From the NCBI RefSeq assembly GCF_010993775.1, contig NZ_WOTO01000049.1, positions 1 through 64,000 on the forward strand: 64,000 bases of DNA, written 5' to 3'. The notes beneath the pieces were generated by a model. That model was not told the DNA's origin. It saw nothing but the letters and a program-made list of their open reading frames with translations, and did no database searches. Of this stretch, positions 28,839-38,857 are shown in pieces; position 1 is the first letter of the stretch; each line of letters opens with the position of its first letter. The DNA comes from Fodinicola feengrottensis (lineage in GTDB: Bacteria; Actinomycetota; Actinomycetes; Mycobacteriales; HKI-0501). The translations under genes and the position numbers were made by a program.

Positions 28839-30077
28839 GCCGCAGGTGAGGAATTCAACGCTCCAGAGCTCTGGATGTGTCGCCCCCGGCAACTGGCCGA
28901 CCTGCTGCGCGAAGCTGAACAGGACGTCCGGCGCCGGCAAGCGCGGGTGCTGGATATTGTCGCGGCTATTCACGAGAACAAGGTCGGGAAGGCTCTCGGG
29001 CACGAAACCACCATCGGCATGCTCCAAGACAACCTGCTGCTATCGCCCACCGAAGCCGGTCGACGTCTCAAACGAGCCCTGAACCTGTGCAACAGCGAAA
29101 CCCTCACCGGTGAAACACTCGCACCCAAGCTTGGCATTGTCAGTGAATCCATGCGCCGAGGCGAGCTCGCGGACTCCCAAATCGACACCATCATCGGCAT
29201 CGTCAACAAACTCCCCGCCCGCGTCAACATCAAAGAACGCGAAGACGCTGAGACTTCCCTGGTGGAACACGCGAAAAGCTACCCCGCCCGCCGGCTCGTC
29301 GAACTCGGCCAACGTATCCACGACCACCTCGACCCCGACGGTCCAGCGCCCACCGAACGCGAAAACGAGAAACCCAGGCGCGAACTAAACCTGCACACCG
29401 GGAGAGACGGACGGCTGAACTTCAGCGGCTCCTTCGACGGCGAAACCGGCACCCTGTTCAGCGAGATCCTGAGCCCACTAGCCAAACCTCGTCCCGCCGA
29501 AGACGGCCGCCCCGACCAACGATCAGTTTCCCAACGCAATGGCGACGCACTCGCCGATGCGCTGAACCTCATCGCGGACTCCGGGAAACTCCCCATCCAA
29601 GGACAAGAACGCCCCCACCTCACCATCACCATGGACTGGGAACTACTCCGCGAACGCCTCGGAGTCGCATACGCGCACACCGGCACCGCCATCTCCCCCG
29701 AATCCGGCCGCCGCCTCGCCTGCGAAGCCGACATCATCCCCATGATCCTGGGCCGCAACAGCGTACCGCTCAATGTCGGACGCACCGAACGACTCATCCC
29801 CATACAACTCCGCAAAGCGCTGATAGCGCGAGACAAAGGCTGCGCCAAATGCGGCAGACCACCCCGCTGGTGCCGCGGCCACCACGTGGTCCACTGGGCC
29901 GACGGTGGCCATACATGCCTAGAAAACTGCGTACTTCTCTGCGACGCCTGCCATCGCCTCATCCATCACAGCGACTGGGAAGTACGCATCATCGACGGAA
30001 TCGTCGAATTCATACCGCCAGCGTACAGAGACCCCGAACGAAGACCCATCCGCGGCATTAACCAACTCGCCGCATAG
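28836..30077 (+). CDS. DUF222 / HNH endonuclease (13E12 repeat family), intact
   Basis: 413 codons with no frame break. The N-terminal ~300 residues are DUF222 (FNAPELWMCRPRQLADLLREAEQD, LNLCNSETLTGETLAP). The C-terminus has an HNH nuclease motif: CAKCGRPPRWCRGHHVVHW, then LENCVLLCDACHRLIHH. This family is multi-copy in actinobacteria and thought to behave as a mobile or selfish unit, though mobility is not shown. It sits at the cut end of an MFS gene. Its promoter flank recurs at 58.6 kb. Confidence 0.9.
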   Translation: MAAGEEFNAPELWMCRPRQLADLLREAEQDVRRRQARVLDIVAAIHENKVGKALGHETTIGMLQDNLLLSPTEAGRRLKRALNLCNSETLTGETLAPKLGIVSESMRRGELADSQIDTIIGIVNKLPARVNIKEREDAETSLVEHAKSYPARRLVELGQRIHDHLDPDGPAPTERENEKPRRELNLHTGRDGRLNFSGSFDGETGTLFSEILSPLAKPRPAEDGRPDQRSVSQRNGDALADALNLIADSGKLPIQGQERPHLTITMDWELLRERLGVAYAHTGTAISPESGRRLACEADIIPMILGRNSVPLNVGRTERLIPIQLRKALIARDKGCAKCGRPPRWCRGHHVVHWADGGHTCLENCVLLCDACHRLIHHSDWEVRIIDGIVEFIPPAYRDPERRPIRGINQLAA

Positions 30078-30087
30078 AAAATACACC

Positions 30088-30119
30088 CGGCCGCCAGGCC
30101 CCACCACGCCCGGCGGCCG
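30088..30119 (+). terminator. Hairpin terminator of the HNH gene
   Basis: CGGCCGCC / GGCGGCCG, an 8-bp stem with a 16-base loop, 11 bp after the stop codon. Confidence 0.65.
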
Positions 30120-30265
30120 ACAAACTCTGCCCAGCCTCTACTGCCCAGGCAACGCAAGCGCACCGGAGGTCAGCTAAACGCGACGGCCCCAGTAGCTCGT
30201 CAGATGCCACGGCGACAACGACGACAATGACGGACAACGACGGACACCGGCGTACGCTGTGGCGC

Positions 30266-30917
30266 ATGCGAAAGTACGTGATCATGGGAGTTCAGGGCTC
30301 CGGCAAGGGCACTCAGGGTGCGCTGTTGGCCCACGACTTCGACCTGACCATGATCAGCGTCGGTGACATCTTCCGCTGGCATGTGCAGAACCACACCAAG
30401 ATCGGTGCGCAGGTTCGCCGGATCATGGCCGCCGGTGAGCTGGTCGGCGACGATCTCGTCGAGGCGGTGGTCCGGGACCGGCTCGGCCAGCACGACTGGA
30501 ACTACGGGTTCGTCGTCGACGGTTTTCCACGCAACCGCCGGCAGGCCGAGAGTTTTTTCCTGGAAACCTATGACATCGATGGCGTCATCCAGCTGCGGTT
30601 GCCGGACGAGGAGGTGCATCGGCGGGTGCTGGCCCGACGGCTGTGCGCCGGCTGCGGCATGGACTACAACTTGATCGCGCACAGCCCAAAAAATCGCAGA
30701 CCGCTGTGATGTCTGCGGGGGCCGGTTGGTCAGTCGTGAGGACGACACGCCGGAGGCGTTGGCCAGCAGGTTGCATGACTACCACACGAAAACCAACCCT
30801 GTCCTGGAACTTTTCGCGAACAAGGAGTTCGTCTTCACCGTCGACGCCCGGCCCGACAAGATCACCGTCCAACAGGAGATCCGCGCCCAGCTCGGACTGC
30901 CGGCGTACCAAGCCTAA
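30266..30917 (+). CDS. Adenylate kinase-family nucleoside monophosphate kinase
   Basis: ATG at 30266. P-loop VIMGVQGSGKGTQGALL, NMP-binding segment (SVGDIFRWHVQNHTKIG), signature GFVVDGFPRNRRQAE, and a LID with a zinc pair: LCAGCGMDYN and, after restoring one A in the AAAAAA run near 30690, ADRCDVCGGRLVSREDDTPE. The C-terminus HDYHTKTNPVLELFANKEF is normal for the family. Housekeeping Adk normally lies in the ribosomal-protein cluster beside secY, so this is probably a second, divergent member. Substrate AMP or another NMP is not settled. Confidence 0.85.
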
Positions 30918-30995
30918 ACGCGAAATTCTCCCGGAACAGCGTTCGCACACAACCGCCCCTCGGACAGCCGCAGGGGTCCGACTAACGTCTGTTGT

Positions 30996-33729
30996 ATGCG
31001 ACCGCTGACACCCGCCCACGGTTCACTGGTCGGGAGGCAAGCAGAGACCCAGTCCATCCATCGATGAGCTGATCGGCGCCGCGCGTGCGAGCCAGGGCGG
31101 TGTGCTGGCCGTACGCGGTGAGGCTGGCATCGGCAAGAGCGCGCTGCTGGCGTACGCCCACAGCACGGCGTCTGGTTTCCAGGTGCTGCACGCGTCGGGG
31201 TCGGAGTTCGAGTCGGAGCTGCCCTTCGCCGCTCTGCACCAGCTCTGCCGGCCACTGTGCGCGCCTTCGCTCAGCTATCTCGGCGAGCTGCCAGCTCAGC
31301 ATCGGGAAGCTCTGCAAGTCGCGTTCGGGCTGGTCAGCGGCCCGCCAGACCTTTATCGAGTGGGTCTGGCGACCTTGGAGCTGCTCACCTTCGCAGCCAG
31401 AGAACAGCCATTGTTGTGCGTTGTTGACGATGCGCAGTGGCTGGACGCAGCGTCGGCGAAGGCGTTGACTTTCGTGGCCCGGCGGGTCACCGCTGATCCG
31501 GTCGCGATGGCGGTGGCCGTACGGCTGCCCGCTCCGGCCAGCGAGCTGGACGAGCTGCCGGGTCTCGCGGTCGAGCGGTTGAGCGACGCCGACGCGCGGG
31601 CTTTGTTGGTGGCGCAGAGCCAAATGACGCTGGACGAGCAGGTACGCGACCGGATCGTGGCCGAGGCACGCGGGAACCCGTTGGCGCTGCTGCACCTGCC
31701 CAGGGCCGACGGGTTCGCGGTGCCGGACACCTCGTCGGTGCCGACCCGGATCGAGCGGACTTTCCAGGCCAGGCTGGCCAATCTGCCCACCGATGCGCGG
31801 CTGCTGCTGACCATCGCTAGCGCCGACCCGACCGGCGACCCGGGCCTGCTGTGGCCGGCCGCCCACCGGCTGGGCATCGATCTGCAGGCCACCAGCGCGG
31901 CGATCACCACCACCGAGCTGGTCGAGTTCTCCACTCGGATCCGGTTCTGCCATCCGCTGGCCCGGTCTGCCGTCTATCTGGCGGCCGACGCCGACCAGCG
32001 TCGTACGGCCCATCGCGTGCTCGCGGACGTCACCGATCCCGCTGTCGACCCAGACCGGCGGATCTGGCACCGCGCCCGGGCCTGCGCCGGACCGGACGAA
32101 GCGGTCGCCGCCGAGCTGGAACGTTCCGCTTCGCGCGCCCAGGCGCGCGGCGGTGTGGTGGCCGCGGCGGCCTTCATCGAACGCGCGGCCGAGCTGTCAG
32201 TGGACGCGACCAAGCGGGTCGAACGTACGCTCGCCGCGGCTCAGGCCAAGTTCGACGCGGGCGCCGCCGACGACCGCGGCAGACTTTCTCGCGTCCGTCG
32301 AGAACGCGGGCCTGGACGAGCGCCAGCTCGCGGAGGTGGATCTGCTCCGAGGCCGGATCGCGTTCGTACGACAGCATGACGGCGACGGTCCGACATTCAT
32401 GATTCGGGCTGGGGAAAGGCTTTCGGCACTGGATCCGCAACGATCTCGGGACTGTTTCGTGGACGCCTTGGAAATAAGCATGGCCGTCGGCCGGCCCAGT
32501 GGCGTCATGGACCTGGTCCTGGCCGCGGCGCAGACTTGCGCGCCGGCACCGCACTCCCCGGACATCCTGGACGCACTTGCTTTGCTGACCACGCAAGGGC
32601 ACCGGGTCGCGGTTCCCTTACTGCGCAAGGTTCTCCAGGGCACCGACACTCCACTGTGGACTCAGCGGCCGGCGCTCGCGGTGATGCTGGCCGCGGATTT
32701 GTGGGATCCGCAAGTACATTGGACGATCGTCGACTGGTTGATGAAGACCGGTCGCGAGTCGGGGTCACCGTTCGTACTGCGCCTGGCGCTCAGCCAGGTC
32801 GCGTCCCGTGCCGCTCTCACCGGCGATGTCGGGCAGGCCATCGCGGCGATCGCCGAGGAGGACGCGCTCGCGGACGTGACCGGCGGACCGCCGACGTACT
32901 ATCACCGGCTGCACCTGGCCGCGATGCGCGCGCGCCGCCGCGAGGAGGCCTTCGAGCTGATGGAAGCCGCGACCAAGGCGGCTGCCACCCACGGCATCGG
33001 GCAGCTGATCGCGAATGTCCACTGGGCCGCGGCCGTGCTGAACAACAGCTGGTCCGACTACCCGGCCGCGCTGGCCGCCGGTCGGCAGGCCATTTCGTAC
33101 GGCGACCTTTTCTCTCACTCACCGGAGTCTCGCTGCCCGAGGTGGTGGAGGCGGCCGTCCGATGCGGCGAGTACGAGGAAGCCGCCGCCGCGCTGGCATC
33201 GCTGACCGAGCGCACCCAAGCCAGCGGAACCGCCACTGGCCTGGGGATCGCGGCTTACGCGCGTGGGCTGGTCACCGGGGTTGAGGACCACTTCCGGCAA
33301 GCCGTCGAGCTGCTCGCCCAAAGCCCGATGCGGCCCGCCCGAGCGAGGGCCCACCTCCTGTACGGGGAATGGCTGCGCCGCGAAGGGCGCCGGAAAGACT
33401 GCCGCGTTCAGCTGCGTACGGCCCACGAAATGCTGTCCGAGGCGGGACTCGAAGCGTTCGCACGGCGGGCCGCCGACGAGCTGCGCGCCACCGGCGAAAA
33501 GGCCCGCGGCCGGTCCACGCACACGTACAACGAGCTCACCATGCAGGAAACGCACATCGCCCGGCTGGTCGCCACCGGCGCCACCTCCAACGAAGTCGCC
33601 GCCCGGCTGTTCATCAGCCTCGTACGTACGGTCGACACGCATTTGCGCAACATCTTCCGCAAGCTCGGCATCACCTCTCGCCGACAGCTCCGGGACCAGC
33701 CCGATCTCCATGCCGAGCAGGCATCGTGA
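30996..33729 (+). CDS. LAL-family LuxR regulator (AAA/STAND ATPase plus HTH)
   Basis: About 910 residues. Walker A RGEAGIGKSALLAY near the N-terminus, Walker B PLLCVVDDAQWLD, then ~500 residues of helical repeats, and a LuxR HTH at the C-terminus (LTMQETHIARLVATGATSNE, then VDTHLRNIFRKLGITSRRQL). Frame breaks: about 31060, where an apparent CATC duplication precedes IDELIGAAR; about 32280; and about 33105. LAL proteins activate secondary-metabolism or catabolic genes. No target is evident here. Confidence 0.88.
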
Positions 33730-33754
33730 TCGGCGCGCTGCCGACAAGATAGTC

Positions 33755-33930
33755 ACCGATGCCGGGAACTGAGTTTCAGCGTTGGCGCACCATTTTGCGC
33801 ATCCACCACGCCTTGGTCCATCTCAGCAACGGCCACTCCGTCACCGACACCGCGATCCGTGTGTGGCTGGTCCAACCCACCAGCTTCATCGAGGCGTTCA
33901 CCACCGTCGTCGGGGAACGCCAGGCCGCGC
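33755..33930 (+). pseudogene. AraC-family regulator, C-terminal HTH fragment
   Basis: Only the second half of an AraC DNA-binding domain remains: FQRWRTILRIHHALVHLSNGHS, then TDTAIRV, a frame break, PTSFIEAFTTVVGETPGR. It has no start or sensory domain. It passes directly into a DUF222 reading frame (RALAAIETLDKV), so the two are fused by deletion or insertion. Confidence 0.7.
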
Positions 33931-35054
33931 GCTGGCCGCGATCGAAACCTTGGATAAGGTGATTTCGTATACGCAGGCGATGCAGATGCGGTTCATGGAC
34001 CGCTTCACCAACGCCCGACCCGCCGTAGGTGCACCTTTCTCCAAATACGCGGCCGGTGAAATCGCCGCATCACTGACCTGGAGCCTGTCGGCCGCTCAGA
34101 AGCGGTTGAATTGGCGTACCAACTGGTCCATGAGCTGCCGGGCACCATGGCTGGGATGTCTCACGGTGACCTTGACCTGCGTAAGGCGTTCACGTTCGCG
34201 GACCAGGTCGGCCACCTCTGCCCTGAGGACGCTCGGAAAGTCGAAGAGACGGTGCTGCCCGGCGCGGACTCCAAGACGCCTCGATCGATCCGAGACAGGG
34301 CCCGGCGGGAGGTCATCAAAATCGACCCAGCAGCCGCCGAAACCCGCCGCAAAAAGCTCGTCTCCGAGAGGCGAGGCGAGTAGAAAAACAACCCTGCGAA
34401 GACGGGATGGCTCTGCTGGGCGCGTTCCTGCCCGCCGAATCAGCCGAAGCGATCTACCGCATCATCGACACCATCGCCCGCAGCCTCAAAACCAAAGACG
34501 AAACCCGCACCATGGACGCACTCCGAGCCGACGCCCTCAGCCTCGGCGTCCCCAGCAATGTATGCACCAAAATCGAACTCCGCGTCGACGCCACCACCTT
34601 GATGAGCCTGGACGACGACAACCCCGCGGTCCTGAGTGGTTACGGGCCGATGACCGCGCAACGCGCCCGCGAACTCGCCGGCGACGACACCAGTGAGTGG
34701 TACCGAATCCTCACCGACCCCGTCAGCGGAGTGGTGATCGACCACGGCCGTACGCGCTACCGCCCGACCAAGGCGCTGCGGGACTTGGTGAACGCCCGCG
34801 ACCAACGATGCTGCGGCCCCGCCTGCAACCGACCGGCGGCGACCTGCGAGTTCGACCACACCATCCCTTTCCGCGAATCGGAAGGGAAGACCGCGTACGA
34901 CTGTGCCGGACCGGCCTGCAAATTCCACAACGACATCAAAGAACACGGCTGGACCGTCACCCAACCCACACCAGGACGATTCCTCTGGACCAGCCCCACC
35001 GGACGCACCTACGACGTCACACCCAACGACGAATACCCACCACCACCGTTCTAG
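33931..35054 (+). pseudogene. DUF222/HNH endonuclease, 5'-truncated and frameshifted
   Basis: Second 13E12-like gene, distinct from the intact one at 28836. DUF222 parts: ISYTQAMQMRFMDRFTN, SLTWSLSAAQKRL; after a break near 34105, LVHELPGTMAGMSHGDLDL; after another near 34385, GMALLGAFLPAESAEAIYRI. The C-terminal HNH region is complete: QRCCGPACNRPAATCEFDHT, then CKFHNDIKEHGWTV. The N-terminus is replaced by the AraC remnant. Some breaks may be sequencing errors but the missing N-terminus is real in this sequence. Confidence 0.75.
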
Positions 35055-35295
35055 TCCATGGTTCCCAACGTTCGGCCCGATAGGTGGTGAAGGAGAGGCA
35101 ACCCGGCGTGTTATACCTGCCCGGGCCGCCGGTTGGCGTCCGGTCATCGTCCTGTGTCACTGGCTAATATCGCCTGCTCAGAGGCATTCCGCCGAGGATG
35201 GCGACAGTCAGCTGCGGCATCTGGGCCAACAAAACCGGTTGACTGTTCTCTACCTCCGGCCGTGGCAGCGCGGCCGTTTTCGGGGAAGGCGGAAC

Positions 35296-35988
35296 GTGGA
35301 AGCCCTGCACGCCATAGAGCTGGCCGATGGGCCGGGCCTTCAGAACGCGCCGGACATCTGGGAGATCCTTCGGGATCTGGTCGGTGACAACCCGTGGCTC
35401 GTCCTGCTGATCTCGCTGCTGAGCTGGGCCGCGCTCATCTACGGCCTGTACAAGAAATCCGTCGAGGGCGTCGGGCGGACCAGCGACCTCCTGCGCGATC
35501 TGGCTGCCCGTAGTGACCGTCGTAGCCTCATCGTACGATTCGTAGCCGCCGCACTCCTGGCGCTTGTCTCGGCGAGCTGGCTCATTTTGGCGATTCCGTG
35601 GGGGAACGTCCTGCTGCACGTGGTTCTCAGTGTGGTGGGCTGGCACGACGACCTGAACTGGTTCACTCTCAGCCCAGGCTCAATCGCCTGCGTCGTCTAC
35701 TCGATATTCGCCGGTGGGCGCTCGATCCACGCTTACGTCACCGAGAAGCCCGGCACGTGGGCCCTGATAGGCCTCGGCTCAGCGGTTCTCCCCGGAATCC
35801 CGATCATTCTGATTATCTGGGGCCCGGGGCCGTTGTGGCTCACCTTCTCAGGAATCAGCTTCATTCTCGGGTTCGTGGTGGCCCCAGCGACCATTATCGG
35901 CTGCGTACAACTATGCGGCATCCATCCAACAGCTCGCACCCCGACGCACGAACGCATGAGCCAGAAGTGGGCCCAATCGTCAGAATAA
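35296..35988 (+). CDS. Integral membrane protein, unknown function
   Basis: GTG start with a G/A-rich site upstream (GGGGAAGGCGG), 230 residues, no frame break. Four to five hydrophobic helices: NPWLVLLISLLSWAALIYGLY, FVAAALLALVSASWLILAI, IACVVYSIFAG, TWALIGLGSAVLPGIPIILI, ISFILGFVVAPATIIGCVQL. A soluble loop (KKSVEGVGRTSDLLRDLAAR) follows helix 1. No family recognised. The 240 bp upstream (35055-35295) contain no gene I can support. Converges with the metalloprotease (10 bp apart). Confidence 0.65.
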   Translation: MEALHAIELADGPGLQNAPDIWEILRDLVGDNPWLVLLISLLSWAALIYGLYKKSVEGVGRTSDLLRDLAARSDRRSLIVRFVAAALLALVSASWLILAIPWGNVLLHVVLSVVGWHDDLNWFTLSPGSIACVVYSIFAGGRSIHAYVTEKPGTWALIGLGSAVLPGIPIILIIWGPGPLWLTFSGISFILGFVVAPATIIGCVQLCGIHPTARTPTHERMSQKWAQSSE

Positions 35989-35998
35989 TCCTGAAAGA

Positions 35999-36965
35999 TC
36001 AGAGCCGGTCCCGATAGCGATAAGCCAACCAGTGGTCGGCCGCTCGTTGCGCCTGGCCTGGAGTGAATTGCGACAGACACCGGTCGTCGCTGTAGTCCAT
36101 GAAGTTGTGGGACTGGCGCCGGAGTGGTGTTGTCACACGCCTTGAGGTCGGTCGGGCAGCCGCTGGTCGGCGCCGCCTCAGCCGGCGTGTCGTCCACATA
36201 GTCGCCTGGAGCCGCGCAACCGCCCTCGAAGGTGTGATAGAGCCCGAGCCAGTGCCCCGTCTCGTGGCTCGCTTGCTTGCCCTCGTCGAAGGGTTTGGCG
36301 CCACCACCGGGAACTGTGCTGTATTTGAGCATCACACCATCCAGCTCCGGCGCCGCCTGGTAGTCCCAAGGCCAGGTCGCGATGCCGATCAGATCGGCGG
36401 GCTTCTCGTAGCCCGGCTCGTTCAAATAGAGGTTGAGCTCGCTGGCGTCGCCCTTGCGCAGCGCGGATTTCATGGCCTTCTCGTCCGGCTGCATCGCCAT
36501 GGCATAGTGCCAGGCCTTGTTGTCGGTGTAGTCGACGTCGTGGAGCCAGAAGCTGAACATCTTCGCCGGAGTGTTGCCATAGTCCCTGTTCAGCTCGGCG
36601 ATCTGCCGAAGGATTTCGTTGACCGGAACCATGCCGGTGGCGCCGTCGTGTACGACGTGGACATTTACCGGAATTTTCGCCTGGCCGCTACTCAGCCGGG
36701 CGTGGACGTTGCCATCAGGCCCCTTGGTGAGCATGGTCCGCGGCAGCGTGTGCCGGTCGTACGCGGTGCGCAGGATCTCCTCCGCGGCATCCGACCCTTG
36801 GATGGAGCGGCTTCCCGAGAGGCTGTTCGGATCGTGCGGAGAGGTCGTGTGCGCCGCCGGCGTGTTAAGGCAATTAGCCTTCGCCGGCGGCGCATCGACT
36901 GCTCCGGGAACCAACGCGACCGAGCCGGCCAGTGCCAGGGCCAGCACCATCTTGTGCGCCTTCAA
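35999..36965 (-). CDS. Secreted M43-like zinc metalloprotease
   Basis: Signal peptide (MVLALALAGSVALVPGA), then a propeptide-like region and the catalytic zinc motif HETGHWLGLYHTFEGGC (HExxHxxGxxH). A frame break near 36115 hides the Met-turn; the other frame gives SHNFMDYSDDRCLSQFTPGQ and the end AYRYRDRL. Cysteines in NCLN, GGCAAPGDYVDDTP, SGCPTDLKACDN and DDRC match the pappalysin/M43 pattern. Expected to be an extracellular endopeptidase. An I36-like inhibitor gene lies 190 bp away on the same strand. Confidence 0.85.
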
Positions 36966-37092
36966 CGATTCTCCCAGTTTTCAGCAGGTTACGGCCGTCA
37001 GCAGTGACCGTACAGCTGACACTCCACAATATCCAGCGACTCTTTCCACCGCCATTTCTCTAAGCGGAATATCGCTTCCGCGGCGGCCGCGA

Positions 37093-37124
37093 TGGAGGCT
37101 CCGGATATTAATCCGGCGCCTCCA
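37093..37124 (-). terminator. Strong hairpin terminator of the I36-like gene
   Basis: Stem TGGAGGC-t-CCGGAT / ATCCGG-c-GCCTCCA with loop ATTA, 29 bp beyond the stop of the minus-strand gene at 37153. Confidence 0.8.
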
Positions 37125-37152
37125 CCTACTGGCACCAGGGAATCAGGTGTCG

Positions 37153-37719
37153 CTAGCCGAGAATGGACGAGATCTGGTCATTCGCGTTCGCGGGAACGTT
37201 CCGGTATGCCCCTCGGGGGAGTTGCTCAAGGCGCCAGCAGAGGCCGTCATGGCATCCGTAGTGGGCGTCGACGTAGCCGGTGAAGTTCCAGTTGGACGCC
37301 CAAGAGGTGAGACTGTCATTGAATGTGCCGGCCCGGCAGCCCAGTGTCACGGGGCACTGTATCTGCGTCAGATCGTTGATTCCCTGACCGTTTGGAATTC
37401 GGATCAGCTGGCCTCCACCGTTGGCATCAGCAAAAAAGCACCCGTAGGAATCCCAACAGAGGCTCTCGGCCAGTGCTTCGATTTTACTCTTGTTGTGCAT
37501 GTAGGACGCGGCAACCTGGTACATCTGCACCTCTGCCGGCACCCCTGGCGCCGGGCTCTGATTGGCGACGACGGTACGCAAATGACCCTGCCGGTCGACG
37601 AGAGTGACATTTTGATGGGAGTTGGCAATCAGCGCCGCACCAGCGGGCGATTCCGCCACAGCGAGGAAAGATCCGATCGAGACGGCAGTAGCCACCAGTA
37701 CAGCAAGAAGCTTTCGCAT
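37153..37719 (-). CDS. Secreted peptidase-inhibitor I36 / crystallin-like protein
   Basis: Start MRKLLAVLVATAVSIGSFLA, a clear signal peptide. The mature protein contains two motifs resembling the halves of a beta-gamma crystallin-like I36 fold: CFFADANGGGQLIRI...FNDSLTSW and FTGYVDAHYGC...AYRNVPANANDQISSI. Six cysteines sit around them. I36 members (such as the Streptomyces metalloproteinase inhibitor SMI) block metalloproteases. The adjoining M43-like protease makes that role plausible but not shown. Confidence 0.6.
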   Translation of the reverse strand: MRKLLAVLVATAVSIGSFLAVAESPAGAALIANSHQNVTLVDRQGHLRTVVANQSPAPGVPAEVQMYQVAASYMHNKSKIEALAESLCWDSYGCFFADANGGGQLIRIPNGQGINDLTQIQCPVTLGCRAGTFNDSLTSWASNWNFTGYVDAHYGCHDGLCWRLEQLPRGAYRNVPANANDQISSILG

Positions 37720-37925
37720 TTCCGTATTCCTTTCGGAATGGTTCAAGGACAGCAGGGTGGTCCGTGTTCAATGACATTCGTCAGCGGTCGAATACCCCAA
37801 CAGCCAACGGTCACCCTGAGAAGTCTGGTTCGGGCAGCGACAGATGCCCAATACCTGTTTGGTCTCGGCGAGATACCCTGCGGGCATGTCGATTCAGTAT
37901 GCGGCGGTGACGATCCGCGCGTGAA

Positions 37926-38534
37926 TCACGTGTTACGCCACGCCCTGAAGGCTTCCATCCGAATGCCCTGACCTGAAGTGCCCACCCAGATGGCGGCGGC
38001 ACCGCACTGCGCCTGCTGCCAGCCCGTGTTCTGGAGGTATGCCTGCGCGCAAAGGGTCGGGCCTCCCCACGTCAGGATATGAACGCCTTCCAGGCGTAGA
38101 CCCTGGCCCGTTGTTCCTGCCTCCGCGCGCCGGCGAACAGAGAGGTCCTCGCATTTCCATTCCTGGTCGCCGATGTTCTGAACGTGACCCTGAAGGCAGA
38201 TGTTTCCCCATCCAACGACCATCTGGATCTCTTCCAAACGAAGACCGCTGCCGGTGCTGCCAGCGTCGCCGCCATCACAGGCCGACGGCTGCCAACCGAG
38301 CTCCTGCACGTGGACTTCGTAAACGACTTGACCAACGCAATCAGGATTGGCCTTTGCATGAGCCGCAGCAGCCGACGGCTCAATCTTGTCAGTAGTGCGG
38401 ACATGCGCCAATGAAGTGTCGGCCGACGCGCTTGTTGTCTGAACCAAGCCCGTCCCCAGTGTCAGAACAAGTGCCACCAAGGCGAGACTGACCTTGCGCC
38501 ACGCAGGCGACCGGTTTGTGTTGAGCGCGATCAT
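37926..38534 (-). CDS. Secreted protein with three ChW repeats
   Basis: Signal peptide (KVSLALVALVLTLGTGLVQ), then three ~48-residue repeats. Each has a V-x-x-x-G strand, a Trp and the hallmark G-x-x-G-x-G-[LI]-R-[LM]-E: VYEVHVQELGWQ...GSTGSGLRLEEI, QGHVQNIGDQEWKC...GTTGQGLRLEGV, AYLQNTGWQQ...GTSGQGIRMEAF. These are clostridial hydrophobic W (ChW) repeats, known in secreted proteins that bind carbohydrate or mediate adhesion. 202 residues, no catalytic domain. Confidence 0.85.
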   Translation of the reverse strand: MIALNTNRSPAWRKVSLALVALVLTLGTGLVQTTSASADTSLAHVRTTDKIEPSAAAAHAKANPDCVGQVVYEVHVQELGWQPSACDGGDAGSTGSGLRLEEIQMVVGWGNICLQGHVQNIGDQEWKCEDLSVRRRAEAGTTGQGLRLEGVHILTWGGPTLCAQAYLQNTGWQQAQCGAAAIWVGTSGQGIRMEAFRAWRNT

Positions 38535-38857
38535 TTCTTCTTCTCCTTAGTTAGCGCACGTCAATCCTGATCGCAATGGCTTCCATTGCCCACGCCATTG
38601 CCAGCACGGCAACGCCGGCTCTGCGCCACGCCGACAGTTGCCTTACTCTGGGGATGGTGATGTCATTTGTCATCTGTCTCCTCTATGTCTGCTGATGTAC
38701 CAAATCAGGACGCTAGAGAAGTACGGCCGGCCGCGTATCGCCGAAGCGAGCGATCTCGGACTCCCTCGCGCGAGCGAGGCCGTGCGAGGGAAGGTCGTTC
38801 GTACGAGGGAACCAACCGAAACCGGCCGCGCGCAGGCGGCGGCTACCGTGGCAGTTC
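38535..38857. other. Intergenic region between the ligase operon and the ChW gene
   Basis: 323 bp with no gene I can support. It must hold the ChW gene promoter at its left end. A GC hairpin, CCCTCGC / GCGAGGG with a small nested stem (38763-38790), lies about 70 bp past the ligase stop and could end the ammonia-lyase operon transcript; this is weak. Confidence 0.4.

Noticed and set aside
30227..30265. Earlier start for the adenylate kinase-like gene
   Set aside because: The extra 13 residues are not family-like; ATG at 30266 places the P-loop at the usual position.
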